Of a stretch of 64,000 nt of DNA, positions 34,718 through 44,462 are shown one piece after another (the stretch's first letter is position 1; every line of letters starts with the position of its first letter). A program made the position numbers and the translations under genes. The notes under the pieces are model-generated. The model made no database searches. It was given only the letters and a program-made list of their open reading frames with translations, and was not told the origin of the DNA. The stretch is from Allobosea sp. UNC402CLCol (lineage in GTDB: Bacteria; Pseudomonadota; Alphaproteobacteria; Rhizobiales; Beijerinckiaceae): the NCBI RefSeq assembly GCF_000745475.1, contig NZ_KN050692.1, forward strand, positions 389,955 through 453,954, read 5' to 3'.

Positions 34718-37700
34718 ATGTTCCGCTTCGCCCATTTCTTCATCGACCGGCCGATCTTCGCCACGGTCCTCTCGATCCTGCTGACGATCGCCGGCGCGAT
34801 CGCCCAGCGCTCCCTGCCGATCGCCGAATATCCCGAGATCGCCCCGCCGACGGTGTCGATCCGCGCCACCTATCCCGGCGCCTCGGCCGAGACGGTCGCC
34901 GCCACGGTGGCGACGCCGATCGAGCAGGAGGTGAACGGCGTCGACGACATGCTCTACATCACCTCGCAGTCGACCGGCGACGGCGTGGTGACGATCAACG
35001 TCGTGTTCAAGGGCGGTACCGATATCGACCAGGCGCAGGTGCTGGTGCAGAACCGCGTCTCCCAGGCCGAACCGCGCCTGCCGCAGGACGTGCGGGCGCT
35101 GGGCGTCCAGGTGCGCAAGGCCTCGCCCGACTTCCTGATGGTCATCAACATGATCTCGCCGGACGGGTCGCGCGACGCGCAATACATCTCCAACTACGCC
35201 TCGCTCTATGTGAAGGACGTGCTGACCCGCGTCGACGGCGTCGGCGACGTACAGGTCTTCGGCGCGCGCGACTTCTCGATGCGCATCTGGCTCGACCCGG
35301 CCAAGGTCGCCTCGCGCAACCTGACGGCGAGCGACGTCGTCGCTGCGCTCAGGGCGGCAAACGTGCAGGTGGCCGCCGGCGCGCTGAACCAGCCGCCCGC
35401 GAAGTCGAACGAGGCCTTCCAGCTCTCGGTCAATACGCTCGGCCGCCTGACCGACGTCTCCGAGTTCGAGAACATCGTCGTGCGCTCCGACGCCGATGGC
35501 GGCACCATCCGCGTCCGCGACATCGCCCGCGTCGAGCTCGGCTCGCAGGACTACACAACCAACGCCTATCTCGACAACAGGAACACCGTCGCCATCGGCG
35601 TCTTCCAGCGGCCCGGCTCGAACGCGCTCGCGACATCGGACAAGCTGATCGCGACGATGAGCGACATGTCCAAGCAGTTCCCGCCGGGACTCGAGCACCG
35701 CATCATCTACAACCCGACCGAGTTCATCGCGCAGTCGGTCGACGCGGTGGTGCACACGCTGTTCGAGGCGATGATCCTCGTCGTCGTGGTGGTGATCCTG
35801 TTCCTGCAGACCTGGCGGGCGGCGGTGATCCCGATCGTCGCGATCCCGGTCTCGCTGGTCGGCACCTTCCTGATCATGAGCGCGGTCGGCATCTCCTTCA
35901 ACACGATCTCGCTGCTCGCGCTGGTGCTGGCGATCGGCATCGTCGTCGACGACGCGATCGTGGTCGTCGAGAACGTCGAGCGCTATCTGGCGCAGGGAAT
36001 GTCGCCCAAGGAGGCCGCGCACAAGACCATGGACGAGGTCGGCGGCGCGCTGCTCGCGATCGCGCTCGTGCTCTGCGCGGTGTTCATCCCAACCGCCTTC
36101 ATCAGCGGCCTGCAGGGCACGTTCTACCAGCAGTTCGCCGTCACCATCGCGGCCTCGACTGCGATCTCCTGCTTTGTCTCGCTGACGCTCTCGCCGGCGA
36201 TGTCGGCGCTGCTGCTGAAGCCGCACAAGGCGCATGACCCGCATGAGCAGCACGGCTTCATCTACAAGCTGGGCGCGCCTGTGCGCTGGTTCTTCCACTA
36301 CTTCAACGCGGCCTTCGACTGGCTTTCGCGCAGCTATGGGCGCGTCACCTCGCGGCTGATCCGCCTCGCCGTGATCCTGCTCATCGTCTATGCCGGGCTG
36401 ATCGCGCTGACCGCGCAGCGGCTGGTCCAGACGCCGACCGGCCTCGTTCCGCAGCTCGACCGCGGCTATTTCATCGCCGTGATCCAGTTGCCGCCCGGCT
36501 CCTCGCTCGAGCGTACCGACGCCGTGCTGCGCAGGGCCAACGAGATCCTGCAGTCCCGCCCCGGCGTTGCGCATACCGTCGCCTTCGCCGGCCTCGACGG
36601 CGCGACCTTCACCATCGCGCCGAACACCGGCGTCGCCTTCGTCACGCTCTCCCCCTTCGAAGAGCGCGTGAAGCAGGGCCTGACGACCCAGGGCATCTTC
36701 GGCGACCTCCGCCAGCAGATGTTCGGGATTTCGGAAGCCTTCACCCTGCTGATCGAGCCGCCGGCGATTTCCGGCATCGGCAATGGCGGCGGCCTCAAGG
36801 GCTATGTGCAGGATCGCAGCGGGCGCGGCCTCGCGGCGCTCGAAGGCGCGGCCTGGACGGTCGCCGGCTCGGCCGGCCAGCTGCCCTTCATCGTGCAGCC
36901 CTTCACCCTGTTCTCGACCAAGACGCCGCAGATCTACGCCGATATCGACCGCACCAAGGCGGAGATGCTCGGCGTGCCCGTCACCCGCATCTTCGAGACG
37001 CTGTCGATCTATATGGGCTCGGCCTATATCAACGACTTCAACCTGCTGGGCCGCACCTTCCGCGTCACGGCACAGGCCGACAATCCGTTCCGCCTGACCA
37101 CCCGCGACGTCGCCAATCTCAAGACCCGCAACGCGGATGGCGAGATGGTGCCGATCGGCTCGGTCGCCACCTTCAAGGACACGACCGGTGCCTATCGCGT
37201 GCCGCGCTACAATCTCTATCCGGCAGCGGAAGTGCAGCTTTCGATGGCGCACGGCTTCTCCACCGGCCAGGGCATCGCGGCGGTCGAGAAGATCGCGGCC
37301 GAGCGCCTGCCGGCCGGCTTCGGCTTCGAATGGACCGAGATCGCGCTGCAGGAGAAGCTCGCCGGCAACACCGCGATCGTCGCCTTCGGCCTCGCGGTGG
37401 TCTTCGTCTTCCTGCTGCTGGCGGCTCTCTACGAGAGCTGGCTGCTGCCGCTGGCGGTCATCCTGATCGTGCCGATGTGTATCCTGGCGGCGATGTTCGG
37501 GGTGAACTACGCCAATCTCGACCGCAACATCCTGGTCGATATCGGCCTGGTGGTGCTCGTCGGCCTGGCGGCGAAGAACGCGATCCTGATCGTCGAGTTC
37601 GCCAAGCAGGCCGAGGATGAAGGCATGAACCGGCGCGATGCGGCGATCGCCGCGGCCCGGACGCGACTGCGGCCGATCCTGATGACCTCGGTCGCCTTCA

Positions 37701-37918
37701 TCCTGGGCGTGCTGCCGCTGACCATCTCGGTCGGCGCCGGCGCCGAGATGCGCCAGGCGATGGGCATCGCGGTGTTCTCCGGCATGCTGGGCGTGACCTT
37801 CTTCGGCCTGATCTTCACGCCGGTGTTCTACGTGATGGTGCGCTGGCTGGCGGATCTGCGCGGGACCAAGCGGAAGGTGCAGGCCCCGCCGCCGGCCGAG
37901 CCGACAGCGGCGCACTGA
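34718..37918 (+). CDS. RND multidrug efflux transporter, HAE1 family (AcrB/BepG-like)
   Basis: 1066 residues, normal for a hydrophobe/amphiphile efflux RND permease. It starts MFRFAHFFIDRPIFATVLSI, has twelve hydrophobic segments in the two-fold repeat and two large periplasmic loops. The proton-relay Asp pair is visible in LALVLAIGIVVDDAIVVVEN. The C-terminal VGLAAKNAILIVEFA matches TM10-11. Start ATG 34718 with GGACAGGA upstream; open frame before it is not conserved. Second gene of the operon, followed by a terminator. Substrate range is not predictable. Confidence 0.96.
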   Translation: MFRFAHFFIDRPIFATVLSILLTIAGAIAQRSLPIAEYPEIAPPTVSIRATYPGASAETVAATVATPIEQEVNGVDDMLYITSQSTGDGVVTINVVFKGGTDIDQAQVLVQNRVSQAEPRLPQDVRALGVQVRKASPDFLMVINMISPDGSRDAQYISNYASLYVKDVLTRVDGVGDVQVFGARDFSMRIWLDPAKVASRNLTASDVVAALRAANVQVAAGALNQPPAKSNEAFQLSVNTLGRLTDVSEFENIVVRSDADGGTIRVRDIARVELGSQDYTTNAYLDNRNTVAIGVFQRPGSNALATSDKLIATMSDMSKQFPPGLEHRIIYNPTEFIAQSVDAVVHTLFEAMILVVVVVILFLQTWRAAVIPIVAIPVSLVGTFLIMSAVGISFNTISLLALVLAIGIVVDDAIVVVENVERYLAQGMSPKEAAHKTMDEVGGALLAIALVLCAVFIPTAFISGLQGTFYQQFAVTIAASTAISCFVSLTLSPAMSALLLKPHKAHDPHEQHGFIYKLGAPVRWFFHYFNAAFDWLSRSYGRVTSRLIRLAVILLIVYAGLIALTAQRLVQTPTGLVPQLDRGYFIAVIQLPPGSSLERTDAVLRRANEILQSRPGVAHTVAFAGLDGATFTIAPNTGVAFVTLSPFEERVKQGLTTQGIFGDLRQQMFGISEAFTLLIEPPAISGIGNGGGLKGYVQDRSGRGLAALEGAAWTVAGSAGQLPFIVQPFTLFSTKTPQIYADIDRTKAEMLGVPVTRIFETLSIYMGSAYINDFNLLGRTFRVTAQADNPFRLTTRDVANLKTRNADGEMVPIGSVATFKDTTGAYRVPRYNLYPAAEVQLSMAHGFSTGQGIAAVEKIAAERLPAGFGFEWTEIALQEKLAGNTAIVAFGLAVVFVFLLLAALYESWLLPLAVILIVPMCILAAMFGVNYANLDRNILVDIGLVVLVGLAAKNAILIVEFAKQAEDEGMNRRDAAIAAARTRLRPILMTSVAFILGVLPLTISVGAGAEMRQAMGIAVFSGMLGVTFFGLIFTPVFYVMVRWLADLRGTKRKVQAPPPAEPTAAH

Positions 37919-37962
37919 AGCCGCCGGCAGCCGCTCCGGCAACCGGAGCCACGAACAAGAAA

Positions 37963-37986
37963 GGGGCCGCAATTGCGGCCCCTTTT
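37963..37986 (+). terminator. Intrinsic terminator after the RND operon
   Basis: An 8-bp stem GGGGCCGC/GCGGCCCC with AATT loop (37963-37982) followed by TTTTCGTTT, 45 bp past the pump stop codon. The A-rich left flank (AAGAAA) is weaker, so mainly plus-strand. Confidence 0.88.
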
Positions 37987-38044
37987 CGTTTCGTCTCCGC
38001 TTAGAGGCTTTCGGAGCCCGAGCGGCGAAGCCTTTCGGAAAGGA

Positions 38045-38251
38045 TCAGACCAGGCGCCGTGCCACCGCCCGGCACCCCAGAGCGAGGCCCAAGGCAATGA
38101 CGGTCGCGATGGCTCTCGCCGCCGGATCGGGAACAGCCTCCCCTCGCGCCATCTGGACGATCGTCAGCAGGACCAGCAGGACAGCGACGAAGGCGAGGAT
38201 GCCGGCAAGCACCGTCAGGCAGGCATAGGCCATAGCGCGGCTGAAGATCAT
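38045..38251 (-). CDS. Small two-pass membrane protein (68 aa)
   Basis: ATG 38251 follows a strong GAGGAGA site. The product has two hydrophobic helices (YACLTVLAGILAFVAVLLVLLTI and the ATVIALGLALG region) joined by a short acidic loop, with an Arg-rich end (RAVARRLV). It lies convergent with the RND pump gene and upstream of nothing obvious. No family recognised. Confidence 0.7.
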   Translation of the reverse strand: MIFSRAMAYACLTVLAGILAFVAVLLVLLTIVQMARGEAVPDPAARAIATVIALGLALGCRAVARRLV

Positions 38252-38286
38252 GGCCGTCTCCTCGCGGGTTGCTTCTGCTGTTTACA

Positions 38287-38396
38287 CCGTCATTGCGAGC
38301 GCAGCGAAGCAATCCAGAGAGACTGGGTTGAATGTTTCACCCGGTCCTCCTGGATTGCTTCGTCGCTTCGCTCCTCGCAATGACGGTCGAGTCAGC
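38287..38396. repeat. Palindromic intergenic repeat (type B)
   Basis: Long inverted repeat: CCGTCATTGCGAGC, GCAGCGAAGCAATCCAG on the left pair with CTGGATTGCTTCG, CTCGCAATGACGG on the right, around a centre of about 30 bp. This repeat is familiar from intergenic spaces across Hyphomicrobiales (recall). It fills most of the gap between the small membrane protein and gatA. Confidence 0.8.
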
Positions 38397-38436
38397 CGGC
38401 AGTTCCCTAGCCGGGCCGGCAGAACCTATCGCGCGC

Positions 38437-39951
38437 TCAGCCCCACCAGCGCTCGCTGACCGGGAAGCGGCCCGCCGCCTGCTCGATCACCTCGCCGAGC
38501 GAGAACAGCGTCTCCTCGTCGAAGGGGCGGCCGATGAGCTGGAGGCCGAGCGGCAGGCCCTGGCTGTCCAGCCCTGCCGGCACCGCGATGCCTGGCAGGC
38601 CGGCCATGTTCACCGTCACGGTGAAGATGTCGTTCAGGTACATCTCGACCGGGTCGGCCGAGCCCTTCTCGCCGATGCCGAAGGCCGCCGAAGGCGTCGC
38701 CGGCGTCAGAACCGCATCGATGCCGTCGGCATAAACCGTCTCGAAATCGCGCTTGATCAGGGTGCGGACCTTCTGGGCGCGCAGATAATAGGCGTCGTAA
38801 TAGCCGGCCGAGAGCACGTAGGTGCCGATCATGATGCGGCGCTTGACCTCGGCGCCGAAGCCGGCGGCGCGGGTCTTCTCATACATCTCGACGATGTCCT
38901 TGCCCTGCTCGCGCAGGCCGTAGCGGACGCCGTCATAGCGGGCGAGGTTGGACGAAGCCTCGGCCGGGGCGACGATGTAATAGGCCGGCAGGGCGTATTT
39001 CGTGTGCGGCAGCGAGATCTCGACGATCTCGGCACCGGCGGCCTTGAGCCATTCGATGCCCTTCTGCCAGAGCGCGTCGATCTCGGGGTTCAGCCCCTCC
39101 AGCCGGTATTCCCGGGGAATGCCGATCTTCATGCCCTTCACCGAACGGCCGACGGCGTATTCGTAATCCGGCACCGGGGTATCGACGCAGGTGGTGTCCT
39201 TCGGGTCATGCCCGGCCATGGAGCGCAGCATCACGGCGCAGTCGCGCACGCTCTTGCCGATCGGCCCGGCCTGGTCGAGCGAGGAGGCGAAGGCGACGAT
39301 GCCCCAGCGCGAGCAGCGGCCGTAGGTCGGCTTGATGCCGACCGTGCCTGTGAAGGCGGCCGGCTGGCGGATCGAGCCGCCGGTGTCGGTCGCGGTGGCG
39401 GCGAGGCAAAGATCGGCGGCGACGGCGGTCGCCGAGCCACCCGAGGAGCCACCCGGCACGAGATGGTTGCCTTCGACCGCCCCGCCCTGCCCGGCTCCGA
39501 CATTGGAACCGCTGCGCCGCCAGGGGTTGACGACGTTGCCGAAAGCCGAGGTCTCGTTGGACGAGCCCATGGCGAATTCGTCGTTGTTCAGCTTGCCGAG
39601 CATCACCGCGCCGTCGCGCCAGAGCTGGCTAGAGACGGTCGATTCATAGGGCGGCACGAAATTGCCGAGGATCTTCGAGCAGGCGGTGGTGCGCACGCCC
39701 TGTGTCGCGAAGAGGTCCTTGATGCCGAGCGGCAGCCCCTCGAGCGGCCCGGCCTCGCCTTTGGCGATGCGCTCGTCTGAGGCGGCGGCCTGCTTCAGGG
39801 CATGCTCGGGCGTTTCGAGCACGTAAGCGTTGAGGGCGCGGCCCTTCTCGACGGCGGCGATATGCGCCTTGGTCAGCTCGGTCGCGGTGAAGGTCTTGGC
39901 CTTCAGGCCGTCACGGGCCTCGGTCAGGGTCAGGCGGGTGAGATCGGTCAC
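38437..39951 (-). CDS. gatA: Aspartyl/glutamyl-tRNA amidotransferase subunit A
   Basis: 504-residue amidase-signature enzyme that supplies ammonia from glutamine for transamidation. The Ser-cisSer-Lys triad regions are present: LGIKDLFATQG (Lys), PGGSSGGSATAVAA and DTGGSIRQPA (Ser pair). The start is a GTG at 39951 (MTDLTRLTL), 83 bp after gatC. The downstream partner gatB is not adjacent but 5.3 kb away beyond the efflux operon. Confidence 0.97.
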   Translation of the reverse strand: MTDLTRLTLTEARDGLKAKTFTATELTKAHIAAVEKGRALNAYVLETPEHALKQAAASDERIAKGEAGPLEGLPLGIKDLFATQGVRTTACSKILGNFVPPYESTVSSQLWRDGAVMLGKLNNDEFAMGSSNETSAFGNVVNPWRRSGSNVGAGQGGAVEGNHLVPGGSSGGSATAVAADLCLAATATDTGGSIRQPAAFTGTVGIKPTYGRCSRWGIVAFASSLDQAGPIGKSVRDCAVMLRSMAGHDPKDTTCVDTPVPDYEYAVGRSVKGMKIGIPREYRLEGLNPEIDALWQKGIEWLKAAGAEIVEISLPHTKYALPAYYIVAPAEASSNLARYDGVRYGLREQGKDIVEMYEKTRAAGFGAEVKRRIMIGTYVLSAGYYDAYYLRAQKVRTLIKRDFETVYADGIDAVLTPATPSAAFGIGEKGSADPVEMYLNDIFTVTVNMAGLPGIAVPAGLDSQGLPLGLQLIGRPFDEETLFSLGEVIEQAAGRFPVSERWWG

Positions 39952-40034
39952 GGGAAAATTCCGGAGTTATCTGGTCAAAAGACCCCCGATCGCGCTGCGC
40001 GCGTCCGGGGTGATCGAACAAGCGCGTTTCGCGC

Positions 40035-40322
40035 CTATTCGATCACCTTGGGCACCATGAAGTAATCGTCTTCGGAAACCGGGGCGTTGGCGACGATCTC
40101 GTCGGCGATCTCGCCGTCATCGACCACGTCCTCGCGCTGCTTCATCGCCATCGGCGTCACCGAGGTCATCGGCTCGACACCCTCGACATTGACCTCGTTG
40201 AGCTGTTCGACGAAGCCGAGGATGGCGTTGAGCTCGCCTTGCAGCTTGGGCAGATCGGCCTCCGGAACGGCGATGCGCGCGAGATGCGCGACGCGCTTGA
40301 CGGTGGCGAGATCGACCGACAT
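40035..40322 (-). CDS. gatC: Aspartyl/glutamyl-tRNA amidotransferase subunit C
   Basis: 95 residues, standard length. GatC wraps between GatA and GatB and stabilises the complex. Motifs: VDLATVKRVAHLARI at the N-terminus, LNAILGFVEQLNEV in the helix, and the EPMTSV linker. ATG 40322 has CAGGAG upstream; the longer open frame is not conserved. It precedes gatA in the same operon. Confidence 0.96.
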   Translation of the reverse strand: MSVDLATVKRVAHLARIAVPEADLPKLQGELNAILGFVEQLNEVNVEGVEPMTSVTPMAMKQREDVVDDGEIADEIVANAPVSEDDYFMVPKVIE

Positions 40323-40431
40323 GGCGGACTCCTGAATGGGGCGCAGCTTATGCGCCTGAAAACGGTTCGCCGGGGCTATAGCGCGGCGAACACCCCGACG
40401 TAAATCAACATTGACGATCCGGGAGCCCGGC

Positions 40432-41130
40432 TCAGATCGCGAAGGCTTCGCCCTTCTTCGGCACCACGACCTCGATGCCGCTGCCCTGCATCCCGGCGAC
40501 GAAAGCATCGGCATTCGAGTCGATGATCGGGAACGAGCCGTAATGGCAGGGAATCGCCACCTTCGGCTTGACGAAGCGGGTCATGGCGAGCGCCGCGACC
40601 TTGCCGCCCATGGTGAAGCGGTCGCCGACCGGGCAGATGCAGGCTTCGACGCCATGGATCTCGCTGAGGAGCGCCATGTCCGAGAAGATGTCGGTGTCGC
40701 CCATATGCCAGAGCGTCTTCTCGCCCTTCGCCTTGATGATGGCCCCGTTGGGGCTGCCGACCGGGACGGCGACGCCGGCCTCGCCCATTCCCGCCGAATG
40801 GTCGGCGCGGACCAGCGTGACGCTGAACGGGCCGAGATCGACGGTGCCGCCCGTATTCATCGGCTGGAATTTCTTCAGCCCCTTCGCGGCGAGATGCATG
40901 GCGAGGTCGTAATTGGTGATGACCGTCGCGCCGGTCTTCTCGGCGATGTCGAGCGTGTCGCCGACATGGTCGCCATGGCCGTGGGTGACGACGATATGGG
41001 TCACGCCGTTGGAGATGGCCGCGATATCGCCCTCGAAGCCCGGATTACCGGTGAAGAACGGGTCGATCAGGATGACGGCGCCGTCGATCTCGGCGCGGAA
41101 GGCGGAATGGCCGTACCAGGTGAGCTTCAT
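40432..41130 (-). CDS. UPF0173 metal-dependent hydrolase
   Basis: 232 residues of the metallo-beta-lactamase fold. It has the metal ligand motif THGHGDHVGD (HxHxDH), a later ADHSAGMG, WHMGDTDIF and CHYGSF ligands, in the order seen in UPF0173/YtkL proteins. The physiological substrate is unknown. In many Hyphomicrobiales it lies between ruvX and gatC, as it roughly does here. Start ATG 41130, divergent from ade. Confidence 0.92.
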   Translation of the reverse strand: MKLTWYGHSAFRAEIDGAVILIDPFFTGNPGFEGDIAAISNGVTHIVVTHGHGDHVGDTLDIAEKTGATVITNYDLAMHLAAKGLKKFQPMNTGGTVDLGPFSVTLVRADHSAGMGEAGVAVPVGSPNGAIIKAKGEKTLWHMGDTDIFSDMALLSEIHGVEACICPVGDRFTMGGKVAALAMTRFVKPKVAIPCHYGSFPIIDSNADAFVAGMQGSGIEVVVPKKGEAFAI

Positions 41131-41253
41131 GCGGGGGTCTCCAGGCTTTTCAGTTGCCGGCCCCTATCTAGGCCGATCCGACCGCCCGACCAAGTCGACA
41201 ATGCGCGCGCAGCCATGCAGGCTGTCGGCATGACCAGCCAACGGAATCGCTCC

Positions 41254-42954
41254 ATGACCGACGCAGCCACGCTCGCCCGCCGGATCGCTCAGGGGCATGG
41301 CGACGAGCCGGCCGATCTCGTCATCAAGGGCGCGCGCCTCCTCGATCTTGTTACCGGCGATCTCGTCGAGAGCGACATTGCCCTCTGCGGTGACACCATC
41401 GTCGGGACCTATGGCCAATACCAGGGCAAGCGCGTCTTCGACGCCGCCGGCCTCATCGCCGTGCCCGGCTTCATCGACACGCATCTGCATATCGAATCCT
41501 CGCTGGTGACGCCCTTCGAGTTCGAGCGCTGCGTGCTGCCGCACGGCGTCACCACCGCGATCTGCGATCCTCACGAGATCGCCAATGTGTTGGGCGGCGA
41601 GGGCATCCGCTATTTCCTCGCCTGCTCTGAGGCGATGCGGATGGATCTGCGCGTCAACCTGTCGAGCTGCGTGCCGGCGACGCATCTGGAGACGGCCGGC
41701 GCGCAGCTCGAGGCTGCCGACCTGACCCCGATGATGGACCATCCCAAGGTCATCGGCCTCGCCGAATTCATGAACTTTCCGGGCGTGATCCACCGCGATC
41801 CCGGCTGCCTCGCCAAGCTCGAGGCCTTCTCGGACCGCCATATCGACGGCCATGCGCCGCTGGTGCGGGGCATGGCCCTCAACGCCTATCTCGCCGCCGG
41901 CATCCGCACCGACCACGAGACGACCACCGCCGACGAAGCGCGCGAAAAACTCAGCAAAGGCATGGCGATCCTGATCCGCGAGGGCTCGGTCTCGAAGGAT
42001 CTGCATGCGCTGATCCCGCTGATCTCGCGCGATGCCTCGCCCTTCCTCGCCTTCTGCACCGATGACCGCAACCCGCTCGATATCGGCGAGGAAGGCCATC
42101 TCGACTACATGATCCGCACCGCCATCACGAACGGCGCGGATATGCTGGCGACCTACCGCATCGCCTCGCTCTCGGCGGCGCGGAATTTCGGCCTGTTCGA
42201 CCGCGGCTTCATCGGGCCGGGCAAACGCGCCGACATCGTGCTGGTCGAGGATCTCGCCACCTGTTCGGTGCGCCATGTCTTCACCGGGGGGCGGTTGGTC
42301 GAAGCCGGGCTGTTCGAGGGCCGGACTGAGGTTCCGGCGGTCGGGCATGGCAGCGTGAAGAGCCGCAGGCTCACGCCGGCCGATTTCCGAGCACAGGCCC
42401 GCGAGGGCGAGACGCCGGTGATCGGCGTCGTGCCCGGCCGGATCATCACCGAGCGGCTGGCGATGTCCCTGCCCGCGCGCGATGGCGAGGCCCTGCCCGA
42501 TCTCGCGCAGGATGCGGTCAAGGTCACGGTGATCGAGCGCCATGGCAGGAGCGGCGGCATCGCCACGGGCTTCGTCCATGGCTTCGGCATGAAGCGCGGC
42601 GCCATCGCCTCTTCGGTCGGCCATGACAGCCACAATCTCTGCGTGGTCGGCGTCGATGACGTGGCGATGGCGGCGGCGGCCAACCGGCTGATCGAGACCG
42701 GCGGCGGCTTCGCGGTGGCCGATGGCGACAAGGTCGTGGCGGAGCTGGCGCTGCCGGTCGCCGGGCTGATGAGCGAAGCGCCTTTCGAAGCGGTGCGGCA
42801 CGATCTTGAAACGCTGCGCGCGGCGGCGAAGGCGCTCGGCGTCGTGCTGGCGGAACCCTTCCTGCAGGTCGCCTTCCTGACCCTGCCGGTGATCCCGCAT
42901 CTCAAGATCACCGACAAGGGGCTGGTCGATGTCGACCGGTTCGCGCTCGTCTGA
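41254..42954 (+). CDS. ade: Adenine deaminase
   Basis: 566 residues of the Ade-type amidohydrolase family: adenine to hypoxanthine plus ammonia. The metal site FIDTHLHIESS, CDPHEIANV, the HIDGHAPLV region and FCTDDRNPLDI are all present, and a C-terminal domain with HDSHNLCVVG is typical of Ade. ATG 41254 is preferred (ACGGAA upstream), but 41230 is in frame and possible. It stands apart from other purine genes and is probably for base salvage. Confidence 0.94.
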   Translation: MTDAATLARRIAQGHGDEPADLVIKGARLLDLVTGDLVESDIALCGDTIVGTYGQYQGKRVFDAAGLIAVPGFIDTHLHIESSLVTPFEFERCVLPHGVTTAICDPHEIANVLGGEGIRYFLACSEAMRMDLRVNLSSCVPATHLETAGAQLEAADLTPMMDHPKVIGLAEFMNFPGVIHRDPGCLAKLEAFSDRHIDGHAPLVRGMALNAYLAAGIRTDHETTTADEAREKLSKGMAILIREGSVSKDLHALIPLISRDASPFLAFCTDDRNPLDIGEEGHLDYMIRTAITNGADMLATYRIASLSAARNFGLFDRGFIGPGKRADIVLVEDLATCSVRHVFTGGRLVEAGLFEGRTEVPAVGHGSVKSRRLTPADFRAQAREGETPVIGVVPGRIITERLAMSLPARDGEALPDLAQDAVKVTVIERHGRSGGIATGFVHGFGMKRGAIASSVGHDSHNLCVVGVDDVAMAAAANRLIETGGGFAVADGDKVVAELALPVAGLMSEAPFEAVRHDLETLRAAAKALGVVLAEPFLQVAFLTLPVIPHLKITDKGLVDVDRFALV

Positions 42955-43069
42955 GCGACATCTCGCGCGATCTCGGCGCATTCGAGCGGGCCGATTCTTC
43001 AATAAGCGGAATCGTTTCCGATCACGGCTTCATCCAACGATTCACCTGTTGGCCCTCTGGCGAGGCTGA

Positions 43070-43654
43070 TCACCGAGCGGTGCTGAGCTGGAAACGCAGA
43101 TGCGGGTCGGGGCTATAGAGCGGCGCGGTGAAGGCTTCGACCAGCCGCCCGCCGTTCTTCTCGATGATGCGCCGCGAGGCGTGGTTGGACTCGTCGCAGG
43201 TGATGACGACCTCCGGCAAGCCGGCCTGATGCGCCACCTGCAGCATGGCGCCGAGCGCGGCGGTGGCGTAGCCGTGGCCGGCGAAGGCCGGGAGGATGGC
43301 GTAGCCGATATGTCCGAGCACATGCTCGGGCAGGGCCAGCATCGGGCGGCCTTCTGCATCCGCCTGCCAGCGCAGATTGATCGAGCCGACGAAGGGACGC
43401 CCGGGTCTGTCCTGCGCGAAGATCCAGCGCGTCGGCCCCGGCAGGCGCTCGACCTCGCGGCCATCCGGCAGGCGGATAAGGCCCGGTCCACCGCGGAGTT
43501 CGGCGAGGAAGGCGTCGGGATCGGCAGCGATGGCGGCGAGCTGTTCCGGCGCGACGTCGCGTGTCGTATTCGGCGACCAGCCGCCGCGCAGCGCCGCCTC
43601 ATAGGGCGCGAGCAGGGCTCTGTCGGGAACTTGCAACGAGATCAGAGCCGGCAC
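43070..43654 (-). CDS. GNAT (RimJ/RimL-like) acetyltransferase
   Basis: 194 residues with the acetyl-CoA motif FAGHGYATAAL and the CDESNHASRRIIEKNGGRL block typical of RimJ/RimL/SpeG-type GNATs. I place the start at GTG 43654, preceded by GGAAGGA about 11 nt upstream. The longer in-frame ATG at 43762 would add 36 non-conserved residues through the region upstream of ruvX. Substrate unknown. Confidence 0.85.
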   Translation of the reverse strand: MPALISLQVPDRALLAPYEAALRGGWSPNTTRDVAPEQLAAIAADPDAFLAELRGGPGLIRLPDGREVERLPGPTRWIFAQDRPGRPFVGSINLRWQADAEGRPMLALPEHVLGHIGYAILPAFAGHGYATAALGAMLQVAHQAGLPEVVITCDESNHASRRIIEKNGGRLVEAFTAPLYSPDPHLRFQLSTAR

Positions 43655-43835
43655 GCGCAGTGTATCCTTCCATGGCGGCGATCCCGCCTTCGTGCATCGA
43701 GGATAGAGCGCTCGGTCGCCATGCGCGACGGTTCCGGCACGATCTGGCGCGACGGTGGCCATTCCTGGGATGCAAGGCGCGCTCTTCGCGCAGCAATCGC
43801 TCGTAAGCGCGGGCCCCGCGTGCTACCGCGCTGGG

Positions 43836-44333
43836 ATGACCAGTGCCATCGTTCCGCTCGAAAGCCTTCTCGATCTGCCGGATCACGCGCGGCTGCTCGG
43901 GCTCGACCTCGGCACCAAGACGATCGGGCTCGCGCTGTCGGATGTGGAGCGCAGCATCGCGACGCCGCTCGAAACCATTCAGCGCGTCAAGTTCGGGCTC
44001 GACGCTGCCGCGCTGCTCAAGATCGCGGGCAAATATCAGGTCGCCGGGCTGGTGATCGGCCTGCCGCTCAACATGGATGGCAGCGAGGGGCCGCGCGTGC
44101 AGTCGACCCGCGCCTTCGTGCGCAATCTCGCGCCGCTGACCGAATTGCCGATCGTGTTCTGGGACGAGCGGATGTCGACGCTTGCGGTCACGCGCACCCT
44201 GCTCGACGCCGACGCCTCGCGGGCCAAGCGCGCGGCCGTGGTCGACAAGATGGCGGCCGCCTACATCCTCCAGGGCGCGCTCGACCGGCTCGCGCGACTG
44301 GCCGACGACGCATTCGGGCCGGAAACGGCGTGA
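43836..44333 (+). CDS. ruvX: RuvX / YqgF-type Holliday-junction resolvase, pre-16S rRNA nuclease
   Basis: 165 residues with RNase H-like fold motifs: LLGLDLGTKTIGLALSD (first Asp), GLVIGLPLNMDGSEGPR and FWDERMST, DKMAAAYILQ (last Asp). By family it trims 16S rRNA 5' ends and has also been described as a resolvase. Start ATG 43836; the upstream extension is not conserved. Divergent from the acetyltransferase gene. Confidence 0.94.
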   Translation: MTSAIVPLESLLDLPDHARLLGLDLGTKTIGLALSDVERSIATPLETIQRVKFGLDAAALLKIAGKYQVAGLVIGLPLNMDGSEGPRVQSTRAFVRNLAPLTELPIVFWDERMSTLAVTRTLLDADASRAKRAAVVDKMAAAYILQGALDRLARLADDAFGPETA

Positions 44334-44462
44334 GCCCGGCGCCACGCCGGGGCCCCGATCAGATCGAAGCCTGTCCGCCGTCCCGACATGGCGAAGACCG
44401 GAACGGAAGGATTTTCCGTCCCGGCCCGGGTCGTGATTGATGTCGGAGTGCCGGCGAGGCTG

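Noticed and set aside
34637..37972. A 1111-codon minus-strand open frame opposite the RND pump
   Set aside because: Antisense to a clear RND transporter. Composition is dominated by Asp/Arg/His/Gln, as expected for a reverse shadow.
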